Part shown: positions 1-10,186 of the stretch, piece after piece
How the letters are laid out: every line of letters starts with the position of its first letter
Position numbering within the stretch: position 1 is the stretch's first letter
NCBI GenBank assembly: GCA_903830285.1
Contig: CAIKTE010000263.1
Coordinates: 1-44,797, forward strand
Direction: 5' to 3'
DNA: 44,797 bases
From: an uncultured Chitinophagaceae bacterium
GTDB taxonomy: Bacteria; Bacteroidota; Bacteroidia; Chitinophagales; Chitinophagaceae
Notes under the pieces: generated by a model
Told to the model about the DNA's origin: nothing
What the model saw: the letters and a program-made list of their open reading frames with translations, nothing else
Database searches by the model: none
Position numbers and translations under genes: made by a program

Positions 1-81
1 AGTAAGGTACTCTCTGGCTATAACAATCTTTAACTCCGTTGGATAAATGGGAGGACGGCCCTCTTTCTTCGTTGAACTCAT
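1..81 (-). CDS. Transposase N-terminus (partial, runs off the left edge)
   Basis: Reading leftward from an ATG at 79-81 gives 27 uninterrupted codons to the window edge, beginning MSSTKKEGRPPIYPTELKIV. The Lys/Arg/Pro-rich start followed by a helix of the type ELKIVIAREYL resembles the N-terminal helix-turn-helix of IS3-like OrfA and related Bacteroidota transposases, which bind the element's ends. The 110 bp between this start and the fabH stop would hold the end of the insertion sequence. A small perfect inverted repeat (AGTGT, 3-nt loop, ACACT at 130-142) lies there, but I cannot define a terminal inverted repeat or target duplication from one side. Only the first residues are visible, so another HTH protein is possible. 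Confidence 0.42.
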   Translation of the reverse strand, partial: MSSTKKEGRPPIYPTELKIVIAREYLT

Positions 82-191
82 AAGTTTTACAATTTACTTA
101 GTTACTCCCCATTTATGTAAAGCTTATTTAGTGTAGGACACTGTAAATCCTTAGTCTGTTCCCTTGTTTTATACTGAAAAAAGCGATGCAA

Positions 192-1190
192 TTACTCGGT
201 ATCGTAAGCCCATTTAACCAGCGTAGCACCCCAGGTAAATCCACCGCCGAATGCAGCAAGCACTATATTGTCGCCCTTCTTCAATTGTTTTTCCCAATCC
301 CATAAACACAGTGGCAATGTGCCTGCTGTGGTATTGCCGTATTTCTGGATATTGATCATTACTTTATCTTTTGATAGGCCCATACGGTTGGCAGTGGCAT
401 CAATGATCCTAAGATTGGCCTGATGAGGAACCAGCCATGCTATATCATCACCGGTTAATTGATTTCTTTCCAATAATTCTGCACTCACATCAGCCATTCC
501 CTTTACTGCGAATTTGAAAACGGGTTGACCATCCTGGAAGATAAAATGTTGTTTTGCCAATACTGTTTCTACGGAAGCAGGATTTAAAGATCCACCACCC
601 TTCATGTGTAAGAAATTCCTGCCCGATCCATCCGATCTTAAGATACTGTCCAGTATTCCATTTTCATCTGTGCTAGGTTCCAATAATACAGCACCACCTC
701 CATCACCAAAAATGATGCAAGTGGTACGATCGGTATAATCAACAATACTGCTCATTTTATCGGCACCCACCACGATCACTTTTTTATACCTGCCGCTTTC
801 AATTAAGGTGGCTCCTGTAGTTAATGCAAACAGGAATCCGCTGCAGGCAGCTAAAATATCGTAGCTGAATGCATTGGTTGCACCTACTTTATCACTGATG
901 ATATTGGCTGTTGAAGGAAACAGCATATCGGGGGTAACGGTTGCACAAATGATACAATCGATCTCTTTGGGGTCCAGATTCTTTTTGCGTAATATTTCCT
1001 GAATGGCGGGTACGGCCAAATCACTGGTTGCTTTGCCTTCCCCTTTTAAGATCCTTCTTTCTGAGATACCGGTACGGGTTCTGATCCATTCGTCATTGGT
1101 ATCTACCATTTTTTCAAGCTCAGCATTGGTCAATTTTGTTTCAGGAACATAGCCCCCCACTGCTGTAATTGCTGCTGTAATTTTACTCAT
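192..1190 (-). CDS. fabH: 3-oxoacyl-ACP synthase III (FabH)
   Basis: This is the condensing enzyme that starts type II fatty-acid synthesis by joining an acyl-CoA primer to malonyl-ACP in the cytoplasm. From the chosen start (MSKITAAI) the protein has 332 residues, normal for FabH. The thiolase-fold catalytic triad is visible: Cys116 in DILAACSGF, His256 in [10 protein letters not shown] and Asn286 in YGNTTAGT. The early [11 protein letters not shown] motif and the C-terminal [11 protein letters not shown] glycine loop are also typical. An in-frame ATG 12 bases further upstream exists, but the SKITAAI start fits the family better. The gene diverges from ruvA. Its neighbour beyond the stop is a transposase fragment rather than the plsX or rpmF genes often found beside fabH. 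Paralogues of the KAS III family occur in Bacteroidota, so the substrate is inferred. Confidence 0.93.
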   Translation of the reverse strand: MSKITAAITAVGGYVPETKLTNAELEKMVDTNDEWIRTRTGISERRILKGEGKATSDLAVPAIQEILRKKNLDPKEIDCIICATVTPDMLFPSTANIISDKVGATNAFSYDILAACSGFLFALTTGATLIESGRYKKVIVVGADKMSSIVDYTDRTTCIIFGDGGGAVLLEPSTDENGILDSILRSDGSGRNFLHMKGGGSLNPASVETVLAKQHFIFQDGQPVFKFAVKGMADVSAELLERNQLTGDDIAWLVPHQANLRIIDATANRMGLSKDKVMINIQKYGNTTAGTLPLCLWDWEKQLKKGDNIVLAAFGGGFTWGATLVKWAYDTE

Positions 1191-1331
1191 CTTTAGGTTC
1201 ATGTTTGATTAATAAAACGGGGGCAAATATCTGAAATCAAATTTTAATCGTCATTTTAAAATTAATTCTGCCTTAATCCGTTATTGAAAAAGGCAGTAAA
1301 TCAGCCTGAAAAGCCTATTTTTGAAGCTAGT

Positions 1332-1913
1332 ATGATCGCTTTTGTAAGAGGACAGTTTGCAGTTAAAACCCCATCACATGTGATCGTGGACGTAAACGGT
1401 GTTGGTTATGACCTGCAGATCAGTTTGAATACGTATTCTGCTATCAGTAATAAGGATAGTGGCCAGTTGCATACTTATCTGCATATTACCGAGAACGGAC
1501 AGACCTTATTTGGTTTTGCTGATAACGCAGAGAAGGATATGTTTCTGCTCTTATTGAGCGTATCGGGTATAGGTGCAGCAACTGCCAGAATGATGTTGTC
1601 AGGTATGAAGCCGGAAGAAGTAAGCAGAGCCATCATACAAAGTAATACAGTGCAATTATCAAGCATAAAAGGCATTGGGAAAAAGACAGCAGAAAGATTG
1701 GTGGTGGAACTGAGAGACAAACTGGGAAAGCAATCTTTAGAATCTTTTTCTGCAACAGGTTTTGTAAGCAATATAAATGCTGATGCAGTAAATGCTTTAA
1801 TAGGTTTGGGTATTGGAAGACCTATGGCAGAAAGCGCAGTAAAAAAAGTAACTGATTCAAACGGCGATCAAACATTAGAAGACATTATTAAACAAGCACT
1901 CAAAAACCTCTGA
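1332..1913 (+). CDS. ruvA: Holliday junction branch migration protein RuvA
   Basis: RuvA binds four-way DNA junctions as a tetramer and loads the RuvB motor during recombinational repair. The start MIAFVRGQF is chosen because RuvA proteins begin with this OB-fold strand; a TTG 48 bases upstream would add an uncharacteristic leader. The resulting 193 residues match the family. Domain order is an OB fold (about 1-62, with VDVNGVGY), two helix-hairpin-helix motifs (GIG at 79-81 and 114-116, the second in the signature IKGIGKKTAERL) and the C-terminal RuvB-binding three-helix domain (about 150-193). The stop lies 38 bases before sprA, with no terminator between them, so the two are probably co-transcribed. 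Confidence 0.95.
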   Translation: MIAFVRGQFAVKTPSHVIVDVNGVGYDLQISLNTYSAISNKDSGQLHTYLHITENGQTLFGFADNAEKDMFLLLLSVSGIGAATARMMLSGMKPEEVSRAIIQSNTVQLSSIKGIGKKTAERLVVELRDKLGKQSLESFSATGFVSNINADAVNALIGLGIGRPMAESAVKKVTDSNGDQTLEDIIKQALKNL

Positions 1914-1951
1914 TTATAGGACCAACCTCTACCTAACCAAGGCTGTTTTTT

Positions 1952-4900
1952 TTGAATCGCTCATTCATTCATTCATTTGTTCTCTTTTTTGCTATGGCAT
2001 GGTTATGCCCTATGGCAACTGCTTTGGCTCAATCAAAAGACAGTTTACATTTTCCCATCAGCGACAGAAGAGGAGACCGCTTCAGTTCTCAAAGCCGAAA
2101 TCCTTTTGATCTGAATGATACTTCGATCATCAAACAAACTGTGGAATACGATCCCAAAACCAACCGATACATCATCACGGAAAAAATAGGGAACAGTTTA
2201 TACAGAAAACCAACTTATCTCAGTTTCGACGAATACTATCTTTTACAAACAAAAGGATCGGAAGCCGATTATTTTAAAATGCGTGCCGATGCATTAACGG
2301 CATTGAATAAAAAAACGCAACGTCCTCCGCCGCGCGTGTATAATAAATTATTTGACAGAATTTTTGGTGTAGGACCTAATGGCTTAAAAGTAGATATCAA
2401 ACCACAGGGTAATGTAGATATCATGGCGGGCTATCAGGGGCAAAATACTTTGAACCCCACATTGCCTGAAGCCGCCAGAAAAACAGGGGGCTTTGATTTT
2501 AATATGAATGCCAATGTAAACGTGAATGCCAACATTGGTGATAAATTAAGACTGCCCATCAACTATAATACCCTTGCCAATTTTGATTATCTCAATCAAA
2601 TAAAACTGGATTATAAAGGAATGGATGATGAGATCATCCGGAGTATTGAAGCTGGTAATATCAGCTTTCAATCCAAAGGAACACTGATCAAAAGTGCACA
2701 GAATTTATTCGGGGTAAAAACACAGTTGGTATTTGGTAAATTATCCATTACAGCAGCATTGGCCAATCAGCGATCACAACAGCAAAGCCAAACATTAAAA
2801 GGCGGAGCAGCATTGACCACCTATCAGAAAAAACTGAGCGATTATGATGAGAACAGGCATTTTTTGATCGCACAATATTTCAATACGAGTTTTAAGAATA
2901 CGATGAGCAAGTTACCTGTTGTTAGCAGTCAGGTTCAGATTCAACGTATTGAAGTTTGGATAACTAATAGAACATCTATCACTACAGATGCAAGAAGTGT
3001 GGTTGGTTTAATGGATCTGGGAGAAGGTCAACCTTATAATCCAAATGTACATTCTCAAACAAGCAGCGGTTTGCCTTTCAATGCTGCCAATGATCTGTAT
3101 AGTTCTATAGCAGGGGATGCTTCTTTTAGAGATCCTTCTGTTGTGAACAGTCGTTTAATTGCCAAAGGCTTAACTCCTGTAAATGATTTTGAAAAGATCT
3201 ATGCAAGAAAATTAAACAGCAGCGAATATTATTTTAATCCGCAAGTAGGTTTTATTTCACTCAATGCGCAATTGCAACCCGATGAAGTTTTGGCAGTAGC
3301 TTATCAATATACTTCAAACGGTCGAGTCTATCAAGTGGGTGAGTTTTCGCAAGATGTAACACTCGATTCAACACATGGGGTACAAAAAGTTTTATTCTTG
3401 AAATTATTGAAAGCAACTTCTGCAAGAACCAATTTGCCGATATGGAAATTGATGATGAAGAATGTGTATTCCTTGGATATGGCAGGTGTATCAAGAGACG
3501 GATTTCAGATGAATGTTTTGTATCAGCAACCAAGTGGCGGATTAAACAGATATTTACCTGAAGCCTCTGCTGCAGCAAATGGTAAAACATTGCTTTCCAT
3601 TTTAAATTTAGACAGACTGAATAGCAGGAACGATCCGCAACCTGATGGTATATTTGATTATGTGGAAGGCTATACTATTCTTTCTCCACAGGGCAAGATC
3701 ATCTTTCCCGAACTGGAACCTTTTGGAAAGGATCTCGATACATTGGCATTTGCGGGGCAACCTCAATCCACCAAACAGAAATATGTTTTCTATGCATTGT
3801 ACGATTCCATCAAAGCCATTGCACAAACGCATGCCAATCTGGACCGTTTTGTCATGCAGGGACAAGCAAAGGGATCGAGCAGTAGTGAAATTTATTTAGG
3901 TGCTTATAATATTCCGCAAGGTTCTGTAAAAGTTACAGCAGGTGGACAAATATTAATTGAAGGTGTTGACTTTGCGATCGATTATAATTTAGGAACTGTA
4001 AAAGTTTTGAATCAGGCACTCTTGAATTCGGGTGTTGCCATCAATGTATCTTATGAAAACAATGCAGGTTTTGGAATGCAGCAACGTGGATTTTTAGGCA
4101 TTAGATTAGATTATGCACTCAATAAAAAAATGTCGATCGGCGGTACCATGGAGCGATTGAATGAAAGACCCTATTTCACCAAAATGAGTTACGGTGAAGA
4201 TCCTATCCGCAATACGATGTATGGTGTTGATTTCAGTTATAAATCAGATTGGCCGGGGCTTACCAGATTATTAGACAAGCTTCCTTATTATTCTACTAAA
4301 ACTATGTCGGCCATTACGGCTTATGGTGAGGCTGCTTATTTTAAACCGGGTCATCCGCCCCAGATCGGAACAGGAAGTAATGGTGCGATCTATATCGATG
4401 ACTTTGAAGGATCAACGAGCAATATCGATCTTCGTTTTCCATTGGTATCATGGGCATTGGCATCAACGCCACTGCGTTTTCCGGAAGCAACATTATCGAA
4501 CAATCTTGACTATGGAAAGAACCGTGCAAAATTAGCATGGTATAATATCGAACCTAATCTGCAGGATAAGAACAGCAGTAATAATCCGCTTCGCGGAAAC
4601 TTAAAAGAACTGAGCGATCCAAGAGTAAGATTGGTGTACACGAATGAATTATTTCCTGAATTAACTACCAATATCACCAACACACAAACCACCACTTTCG
4701 ACCTGGCTTATTACCCAACTGAAATGGGTCCGTATAACTATGAAAATAATCCTGCACAGGTTGATGCAAACGGCAAATTGAAAAATCCGCAATCACGTTG
4801 GGGTGGTTTGATGCGTGCCATCGATCAAACAGATTTTGAAACCAATAATATTGAAACCGTAGAATTTTGGATTCAGGATCCGTTCATTAAAAACCCGACT

Positions 4901-7900
4901 AGTACTGGCGGTAAATTATATATGAATCTTGGAAGCGTGAGTGAGGATATCTTAAAGGATGGAAAACACTTTTTTGAGAATGGAATGAGTACACCCAATT
5001 CACCTGCTGTAAGCGATACTAGTAATTGGGGCAAAGTACCCATCAATCCTGTACAGATCACCAATTCATTTAGTAATAATGCGGAAGACCGACCTTTTCA
5101 GGATGTGGGCCTTGATGGATTAAATGATGATAGTGAACGAATCGTGCAAAGCAATTATCTGAAAGGAATAGCGAATGTATATGGAACAAGTTCGCAAATC
5201 TATCTGCATGCTTTCAATGATCCCTCCAATGATAATTATACTTGGTATCGTGATCCAAGTTTTGATGCAGCAGGTACAGGGATCTTAGGTCGATATAAAA
5301 ATTATAATAATCCGCAGGGTAATTCTAATGTAGCTACCAATAGTTCAAGCGGATCTGCTGCAACAACCTATCCCGATAATGAAGATATCAATCATGATAA
5401 TACCATGAATGAGACGGAAGAATATTATGAATATGAAGTTGGATTGAAACCGGGAATGACTTCGGCAACCAATAAATATATCAGTGATATCAGATCTGTC
5501 TCTGTTACTTATGCTGATGGAACTTCAGGAAAAGAGAACTGGTATTTGTTTCGCATTCCCGTAAAAGATTATGCATCGAAAACGGGACAGATATCCGATT
5601 TTAAATCGATCCGTTTTATCCGTTTATATTTATCAGGCTTTCAGGATTCAACAGTATTACGTTTTGCAAAGTTTGATCTGGTACGAAATCAATGGAGGCA
5701 ATTCACTTATAATTTAGACACCACAGGTTCTTATACACCGATCAATACATCATCCACTAATTTTAATACACTCTCAGTAAATCTTGAAGAAAATAGTAAA
5801 CGTACTCCTGTAAACTATGTGATACCACCGGGCATTGAACGTGTTCAAACACTCAGTAATAATGGGGTTAATTTATTGCAGAACGAACAATCTTTAAGTC
5901 TGCAGGTTCATAGTCTGGCCGATGGAGATGCAAGAGCTGTTTTTAAAACCCTGAATCTTGACATGCGTCAATACGGTAGGCTCTCCATGTTTGCCCATGC
6001 CGAAAGTGTAGCAGGGTCAACGCCTGTAAATGATAAAGAATTAAATCTGGTGGTAAGGATCGGTCAGGACTTTTTGAATAACTATTACGAAATAAAGATC
6101 CCGTTGAAAGTGACCCCAGCCGGTTATTATACTGCATCGCAAGCAGATATTGTTTGGCCAACTGATAATAACCTCGATTTCAATTTACCCGATCTGATCA
6201 GTTTGAAACAAAGAAGAAATGCAAATCCTTCACAATCTATTTCTAACATATACCGGGAATTGATTGGTGGCAGAACTTTTAGCGTTTTAGGCAATCCTAA
6301 TCTCGGACAGGTAACTAGTATTTTATTGGCCGTTGAAAATGCAAAGGACAATAATGGAGCACCCTTGAATGCAGAAGTATGGATGGATGAATTAAGATTA
6401 TCTGATATCAATGAACACGGTGCTTATGCAGCGATCGGAAGAGTGGATGTAAAGTTGGCAGACCTGGGCAGATTGTCTGTTTCAGGAAGCATGCATACAC
6501 AAGGATGGGGAGCATTGGAATCGCATATTGCCGACAGGGCATTGGATAATTTTACACAGTTCAATGCGGTATTGAATATTGATGCAGGAAAATTAGTTCC
6601 AAAAAGTGCTAGGCTTTCTATTCCTATTTTAGCAGGTATAGACAGAACTGTAAGCACGCCGCAATATGATCCGTATGATCTGGATATTAAACTAACGGAT
6701 AAAATAAATGCTGCAAAAAGTAAGGCCCAGCGTGATTCTATTCGCAATGCAGCAATTGATCAAACTACTATCAAGACCATCAACTTTACCAATGTACGTG
6801 TTGCGCCCAAAGGAAAGATTCATCTATGGAGTATCAGTAATCTGGATGCCAGTTATTCCTTCACGCAAACAACGCAAAGCAACAGTACCATTTTACAGAA
6901 TGAAGTAAATAAATGGAGAGCCAATCTGGGTTATACATTTCAGGTGCCATCAAAATTCAATCAACCATTTAAAAAATTGATCAAGAGTAATAGCCCCTGG
7001 TATGCATTGATCAGAGATTTTAATTACAACTTCAAACCTTCTTTAATAAGTTTTAGGGCCGACGTGAATCGGCAGTATGCGCAATATGTTCCGCGTATTG
7101 TAAATACGGATCTCACTACCGGTAAAGTGCAACATGTGGACACGACTTATGATAAATATTTTACGTTCAACAGGCTGTATAATTTACGATGGGATCCTGC
7201 AAGGTCTATTAATGTAGATTTTTCTGCCAATAATAATTCAACAGTAGATGAACCTTATGGTGCATTGAATACAAAGGAAAAGAAAGATACGGTCAGGCGT
7301 AATTTTTGGAATGGGGGAAGAAATACTTTATACCAGCAGCATGCCATCATGAGTTATTCTTTGCCATTGAATAAATTCCCTTTGACCGATTGGATGATGG
7401 CACGCTACAGTTATGGTACTTCTTATAACTGGATCGGAGCAAGCACATTAGCACTTTCGCTGGGAAATATTTTAGAGAACAGTCAGGAAAATACATTCAG
7501 TGGCGATCTTGATTTTACCAGATTATATGCCAAGTCAAGACTGCTGCGGTCTGTACAAAATACATCTTCACAAAAACCAAAACAAAATAGCAATACAGGT
7601 AACCCTGTAAATAAAACCGTTGGTAATCCTGTGCCTAATCAAACAAAACAGATTCAACAACAGCCGCAACAAAATGTTTTGGGAACAGTTATCCCAACCC
7701 GAGAAGAAGTGATAAAAGATAAGGAAGGGAAAATGCTAACAGGTAAAGCAAAAAGAGAAGCGTTGCATAAATGGCGTAGGCAAAAAAGAGATCTGCGAAC
7801 AGCAGAACGTTTGCAAAAGCAGGCACAACAACCAGAGATGAACGGACTGGAAAAAACAGGTCTCGGTTTATTAACGATGGTGAAACATGCCAGCCTAAAT

Positions 7901-9277
7901 TATGCTGCAAATTTCAGAAGCAGGGTGCCGGGTTATATGGACAGTACCAAAGCTTTAGGACAGAACTGGAATAGTATGCAACCGGGATTGGATTATGTTT
8001 TCGGTAGACAGCCCGATAGCAGTTGGCTCAATCAAAAAGCAGCCAAAGGATTAATTACAAGAGACAGCACTTTCAACAGTTTATATCGTCAGAATTTCGA
8101 ACAGAAGTTTAGTTTATCAGCACAATTAGAACCTGTTCGTGAATTAAGAATTGATCTGAACATGGAAAAAAGTTTTACCAAAGAATATACAGAACTCTTT
8201 AAAGACACCACAAATTCGGGTATTGGACAACAGCATTTGAATCCTTATGCTAGTGGCGGCTTCAGTGTTTCTTATATTGCTTTCAATACATTATTCAAAA
8301 AAACAAATCCCGGCGAAATCTCTGAGACATTCAGCAAGTTTGAAGGCAATCGTCAGATCATTTCAAATCGGGTAGCACAACAAAATCCTTATTGGCAACA
8401 ATCGCCCGGATTTACAGCCGATGGTTTTGCAAAAGGATACGGACGTTATTCTCAGGACGTTTTGATACCTGCATTCCTGGCAGCCTATACCAATAAAAAT
8501 CCTAACAGTATTCCGTTGATCAAACAAAGCAATGCTAATATCAAATCAAATCCATTCAGTGGTATTCTTCCAAGGCCTAACTGGAGAGTGAATTATACAG
8601 GACTGAGTAAGATACCGGCATTGGCAGCGATATTCTCAGCCATTAATATTACGCATGGATATAACGGGATATTAAGTGTGAATAGTTTTGCAAGTGCATT
8701 GCTTTATCAAGATCCGCTCCGATATGGTGCGCCGGGTTTCATCGACACCATTAGCGGAAATTATATCCCTTATTTTTTAGTTCCCAATATCACCATTCAG
8801 GAACAGTTCTCTCCATTGATCGGTATAGATGTAACTACCATCAGTCATTTGAATCTAAAGTTCGAATACAAGCGATCAAGACAATTGAGTTTGAGTTTGA
8901 TCGATTATCAGATGAGTGAAACAAACAGTAAAGAGTGGGTGTTTGGTTTTGGTTATCGAAAGAAAGGTGTTAAACTTCCATTCAAGATACCTGGATCGAA
9001 TGGAAAGCAATTACAGAATGACATGAATTTTAAACTCGATGTTTCCATGCGGGATGATGCAACCAGTAACAGCGGAATAGATCAGGCAGTGGCATATGCA
9101 ACAGGCGGACAAAAAGTATTGACCATCCAGCCATCGATAGATTATGTGTACAATAACCGTATCAATATCAAACTATTCTTTGATCAGCGGAGAGTTACGC
9201 CTTATATTTCAACATCGGCTCCTACTATTGCAACCAGAGCAGGAGTTCAGGTACGAGTTTCATTAGCACCAAAGTAG
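1952..9277 (+). CDS. sprA: Type IX secretion outer-membrane translocon SprA/Sov
   Basis: SprA (Sov in Porphyromonas) forms the giant 36-strand outer-membrane barrel through which type IX substrates leave the cell. It is also needed for gliding in motile species. The 2441-residue length matches the family (about 2400-2500). Residues 1-27 form a signal peptide ending in ALAQ. Signature segments include YIDDFEGS near residue 815 and the PKSARLSIPI/YDPYDLDI region near 1550-1580. Residues of about 1870-1965 form a Gln/Asn-rich then Lys/Arg-rich linker that looks poorly conserved. The start is a TTG after a run of T; the next in-frame ATG (1994) would cut the signal peptide to about 12 residues, so TTG is preferred. 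It follows ruvA closely and ends in a heptad/hairpin region. Confidence 0.96.
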   Translation: MNRSFIHSFVLFFAMAWLCPMATALAQSKDSLHFPISDRRGDRFSSQSRNPFDLNDTSIIKQTVEYDPKTNRYIITEKIGNSLYRKPTYLSFDEYYLLQTKGSEADYFKMRADALTALNKKTQRPPPRVYNKLFDRIFGVGPNGLKVDIKPQGNVDIMAGYQGQNTLNPTLPEAARKTGGFDFNMNANVNVNANIGDKLRLPINYNTLANFDYLNQIKLDYKGMDDEIIRSIEAGNISFQSKGTLIKSAQNLFGVKTQLVFGKLSITAALANQRSQQQSQTLKGGAALTTYQKKLSDYDENRHFLIAQYFNTSFKNTMSKLPVVSSQVQIQRIEVWITNRTSITTDARSVVGLMDLGEGQPYNPNVHSQTSSGLPFNAANDLYSSIAGDASFRDPSVVNSRLIAKGLTPVNDFEKIYARKLNSSEYYFNPQVGFISLNAQLQPDEVLAVAYQYTSNGRVYQVGEFSQDVTLDSTHGVQKVLFLKLLKATSARTNLPIWKLMMKNVYSLDMAGVSRDGFQMNVLYQQPSGGLNRYLPEASAAANGKTLLSILNLDRLNSRNDPQPDGIFDYVEGYTILSPQGKIIFPELEPFGKDLDTLAFAGQPQSTKQKYVFYALYDSIKAIAQTHANLDRFVMQGQAKGSSSSEIYLGAYNIPQGSVKVTAGGQILIEGVDFAIDYNLGTVKVLNQALLNSGVAINVSYENNAGFGMQQRGFLGIRLDYALNKKMSIGGTMERLNERPYFTKMSYGEDPIRNTMYGVDFSYKSDWPGLTRLLDKLPYYSTKTMSAITAYGEAAYFKPGHPPQIGTGSNGAIYIDDFEGSTSNIDLRFPLVSWALASTPLRFPEATLSNNLDYGKNRAKLAWYNIEPNLQDKNSSNNPLRGNLKELSDPRVRLVYTNELFPELTTNITNTQTTTFDLAYYPTEMGPYNYENNPAQVDANGKLKNPQSRWGGLMRAIDQTDFETNNIETVEFWIQDPFIKNPTSTGGKLYMNLGSVSEDILKDGKHFFENGMSTPNSPAVSDTSNWGKVPINPVQITNSFSNNAEDRPFQDVGLDGLNDDSERIVQSNYLKGIANVYGTSSQIYLHAFNDPSNDNYTWYRDPSFDAAGTGILGRYKNYNNPQGNSNVATNSSSGSAATTYPDNEDINHDNTMNETEEYYEYEVGLKPGMTSATNKYISDIRSVSVTYADGTSGKENWYLFRIPVKDYASKTGQISDFKSIRFIRLYLSGFQDSTVLRFAKFDLVRNQWRQFTYNLDTTGSYTPINTSSTNFNTLSVNLEENSKRTPVNYVIPPGIERVQTLSNNGVNLLQNEQSLSLQVHSLADGDARAVFKTLNLDMRQYGRLSMFAHAESVAGSTPVNDKELNLVVRIGQDFLNNYYEIKIPLKVTPAGYYTASQADIVWPTDNNLDFNLPDLISLKQRRNANPSQSISNIYRELIGGRTFSVLGNPNLGQVTSILLAVENAKDNNGAPLNAEVWMDELRLSDINEHGAYAAIGRVDVKLADLGRLSVSGSMHTQGWGALESHIADRALDNFTQFNAVLNIDAGKLVPKSARLSIPILAGIDRTVSTPQYDPYDLDIKLTDKINAAKSKAQRDSIRNAAIDQTTIKTINFTNVRVAPKGKIHLWSISNLDASYSFTQTTQSNSTILQNEVNKWRANLGYTFQVPSKFNQPFKKLIKSNSPWYALIRDFNYNFKPSLISFRADVNRQYAQYVPRIVNTDLTTGKVQHVDTTYDKYFTFNRLYNLRWDPARSINVDFSANNNSTVDEPYGALNTKEKKDTVRRNFWNGGRNTLYQQHAIMSYSLPLNKFPLTDWMMARYSYGTSYNWIGASTLALSLGNILENSQENTFSGDLDFTRLYAKSRLLRSVQNTSSQKPKQNSNTGNPVNKTVGNPVPNQTKQIQQQPQQNVLGTVIPTREEVIKDKEGKMLTGKAKREALHKWRRQKRDLRTAERLQKQAQQPEMNGLEKTGLGLLTMVKHASLNYAANFRSRVPGYMDSTKALGQNWNSMQPGLDYVFGRQPDSSWLNQKAAKGLITRDSTFNSLYRQNFEQKFSLSAQLEPVRELRIDLNMEKSFTKEYTELFKDTTNSGIGQQHLNPYASGGFSVSYIAFNTLFKKTNPGEISETFSKFEGNRQIISNRVAQQNPYWQQSPGFTADGFAKGYGRYSQDVLIPAFLAAYTNKNPNSIPLIKQSNANIKSNPFSGILPRPNWRVNYTGLSKIPALAAIFSAINITHGYNGILSVNSFASALLYQDPLRYGAPGFIDTISGNYIPYFLVPNITIQEQFSPLIGIDVTTISHLNLKFEYKRSRQLSLSLIDYQMSETNSKEWVFGFGYRKKGVKLPFKIPGSNGKQLQNDMNFKLDVSMRDDATSNSGIDQAVAYATGGQKVLTIQPSIDYVYNNRINIKLFFDQRRVTPYISTSAPTIATRAGVQVRVSLAPK

Positions 9278-9305
9278 CTAATAGCTATTAGCTGATAGCT
9301 TTTTT
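9276..9305 (+). terminator. Heptad-built hairpin shared by convergent sprA and SDR stops
   Basis: Four consecutive 7-bp units of the form AGCTNNT start at the second base of the sprA stop codon (9276-9303). They contain an 18-bp perfect palindrome (9276-9293) and an alternative hairpin: AGCTAT at 9283-9288, 6-nt loop, ATAGCT at 9295-9300, then five or six T. The second form has intrinsic-terminator shape for sprA. The SDR stop codon (9288-9290, minus) lies inside the same structure. The stem is AT-rich, so termination strength is uncertain. Confidence 0.6.
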
Positions 9306-10049
9306 ATGAAACAAATAAGTATTGGCTTGTGCCGTGGGTGTTACGATCAATTCATTGATGCATACACTGGGCGGTAATGTTGCAACATAATAAATGATGT
9401 CGGCAATATCCGCTGCATATAATGGAATGAAACCCTGATACATGGAAGCTGCTTTATTGGCATCGCCTTTAAAACGTACCAAAGAAAATTCTGTTTCTGC
9501 TGCACCGGGATGAATGGCAGTTACTTTAATATTTTGTGATAAGAGATCAATGCGCATACTCTGACTAAGCGCGTCTACTGCAAACTTGCTGGCACAATAG
9601 CCATTACCATATTGATACACTTCTTTACCTGCTATGGAGCCGATATTGATAATATGCCCCTCCTTTTTTTCGATCAAATAAGGGATAACAGCTTTACTTA
9701 CATACATCAAACCTTTAACATTGGTATCCAGCATGGTATCCCAATCATCAAGGTTTGCATTTTCAAAACTGTCACGACCCAAAGCAAGTCCAGCATTATT
9801 CACGAGAATTTTGATCGCTCTCCATTCTTCAGGAAGTTTAGTTAATGCATCAAATACTTCTTTCCTTTTCTGCACATCAAAAACAAGTGGCAATACTTTG
9901 ATATTGTATTTGCTTTTTAGTTCATCAGCAAAGTCGAATAATTTTTCTTTTCTTCTTCCTGTGATGATGCAGTTCCATCCGTTAGATGCAAACTTTTCTG
10001 CTATTGCTTTTCCAAAGCCTGAAGTGGCGCCTGTAATTAATATGATCAT
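9288..10049 (-). CDS. Short-chain dehydrogenase/reductase (YdfG-like)
   Basis: A classical SDR of 253 residues that should use NAD(P)H to reduce or oxidise a hydroxyl/carbonyl group. The cofactor motif TGATSGFG is at 6-13, NNAG at 84-87, the structural Asn at 110, and the catalytic Ser138, Tyr151 and Lys155 in YCASK. An Arg pair after the second strand (ITGRRKEK) favours NADP. The closest named family is the NADP-dependent 3-hydroxy-acid dehydrogenase YdfG group, whose members act on serine or 3-hydroxypropionate-type substrates, but the substrate cannot be read from sequence. It lies downstream of the secreted-protein gene on the same strand with a 137-bp gap, so it may have its own promoter. 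Its stop lies inside the sprA terminator structure. Confidence 0.85.
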   Translation of the reverse strand: MIILITGATSGFGKAIAEKFASNGWNCIITGRRKEKLFDFADELKSKYNIKVLPLVFDVQKRKEVFDALTKLPEEWRAIKILVNNAGLALGRDSFENANLDDWDTMLDTNVKGLMYVSKAVIPYLIEKKEGHIINIGSIAGKEVYQYGNGYCASKFAVDALSQSMRIDLLSQNIKVTAIHPGAAETEFSLVRFKGDANKAASMYQGFIPLYAADIADIIYYVATLPPSVCINELIVTPTAQANTYLFHKKAIS

Positions 10050-10186
10050 AAAGCAAATGTAGTAGATAGGGAAGTGAATATGAAATTTTGAAGAACGACC
10101 GCATTAGAAAAGCGTTCAATACAAGAATAATAGCATCAATAAATAATGGGAAATGATTTTAAGCGAAGCTTATATTTTTTCATTCT

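Noticed and set aside
1-191. Complete insertion sequence at the left edge.
   Set aside because: Only the first 27 codons are in the window, and no terminal inverted repeat pair or target duplication can be seen.
1475-1771. 98-codon minus-strand frame inside ruvA.
   Set aside because: It is antisense to a well-supported gene with intact domains and shows no family features.
10160-10180. TAAGC/GCTTA hairpin followed by T-rich sequence between the secreted-protein and SDR genes.
   Set aside because: The T-run is on the plus strand while both flanking genes are on the minus strand, and the stem is only 5 bp.
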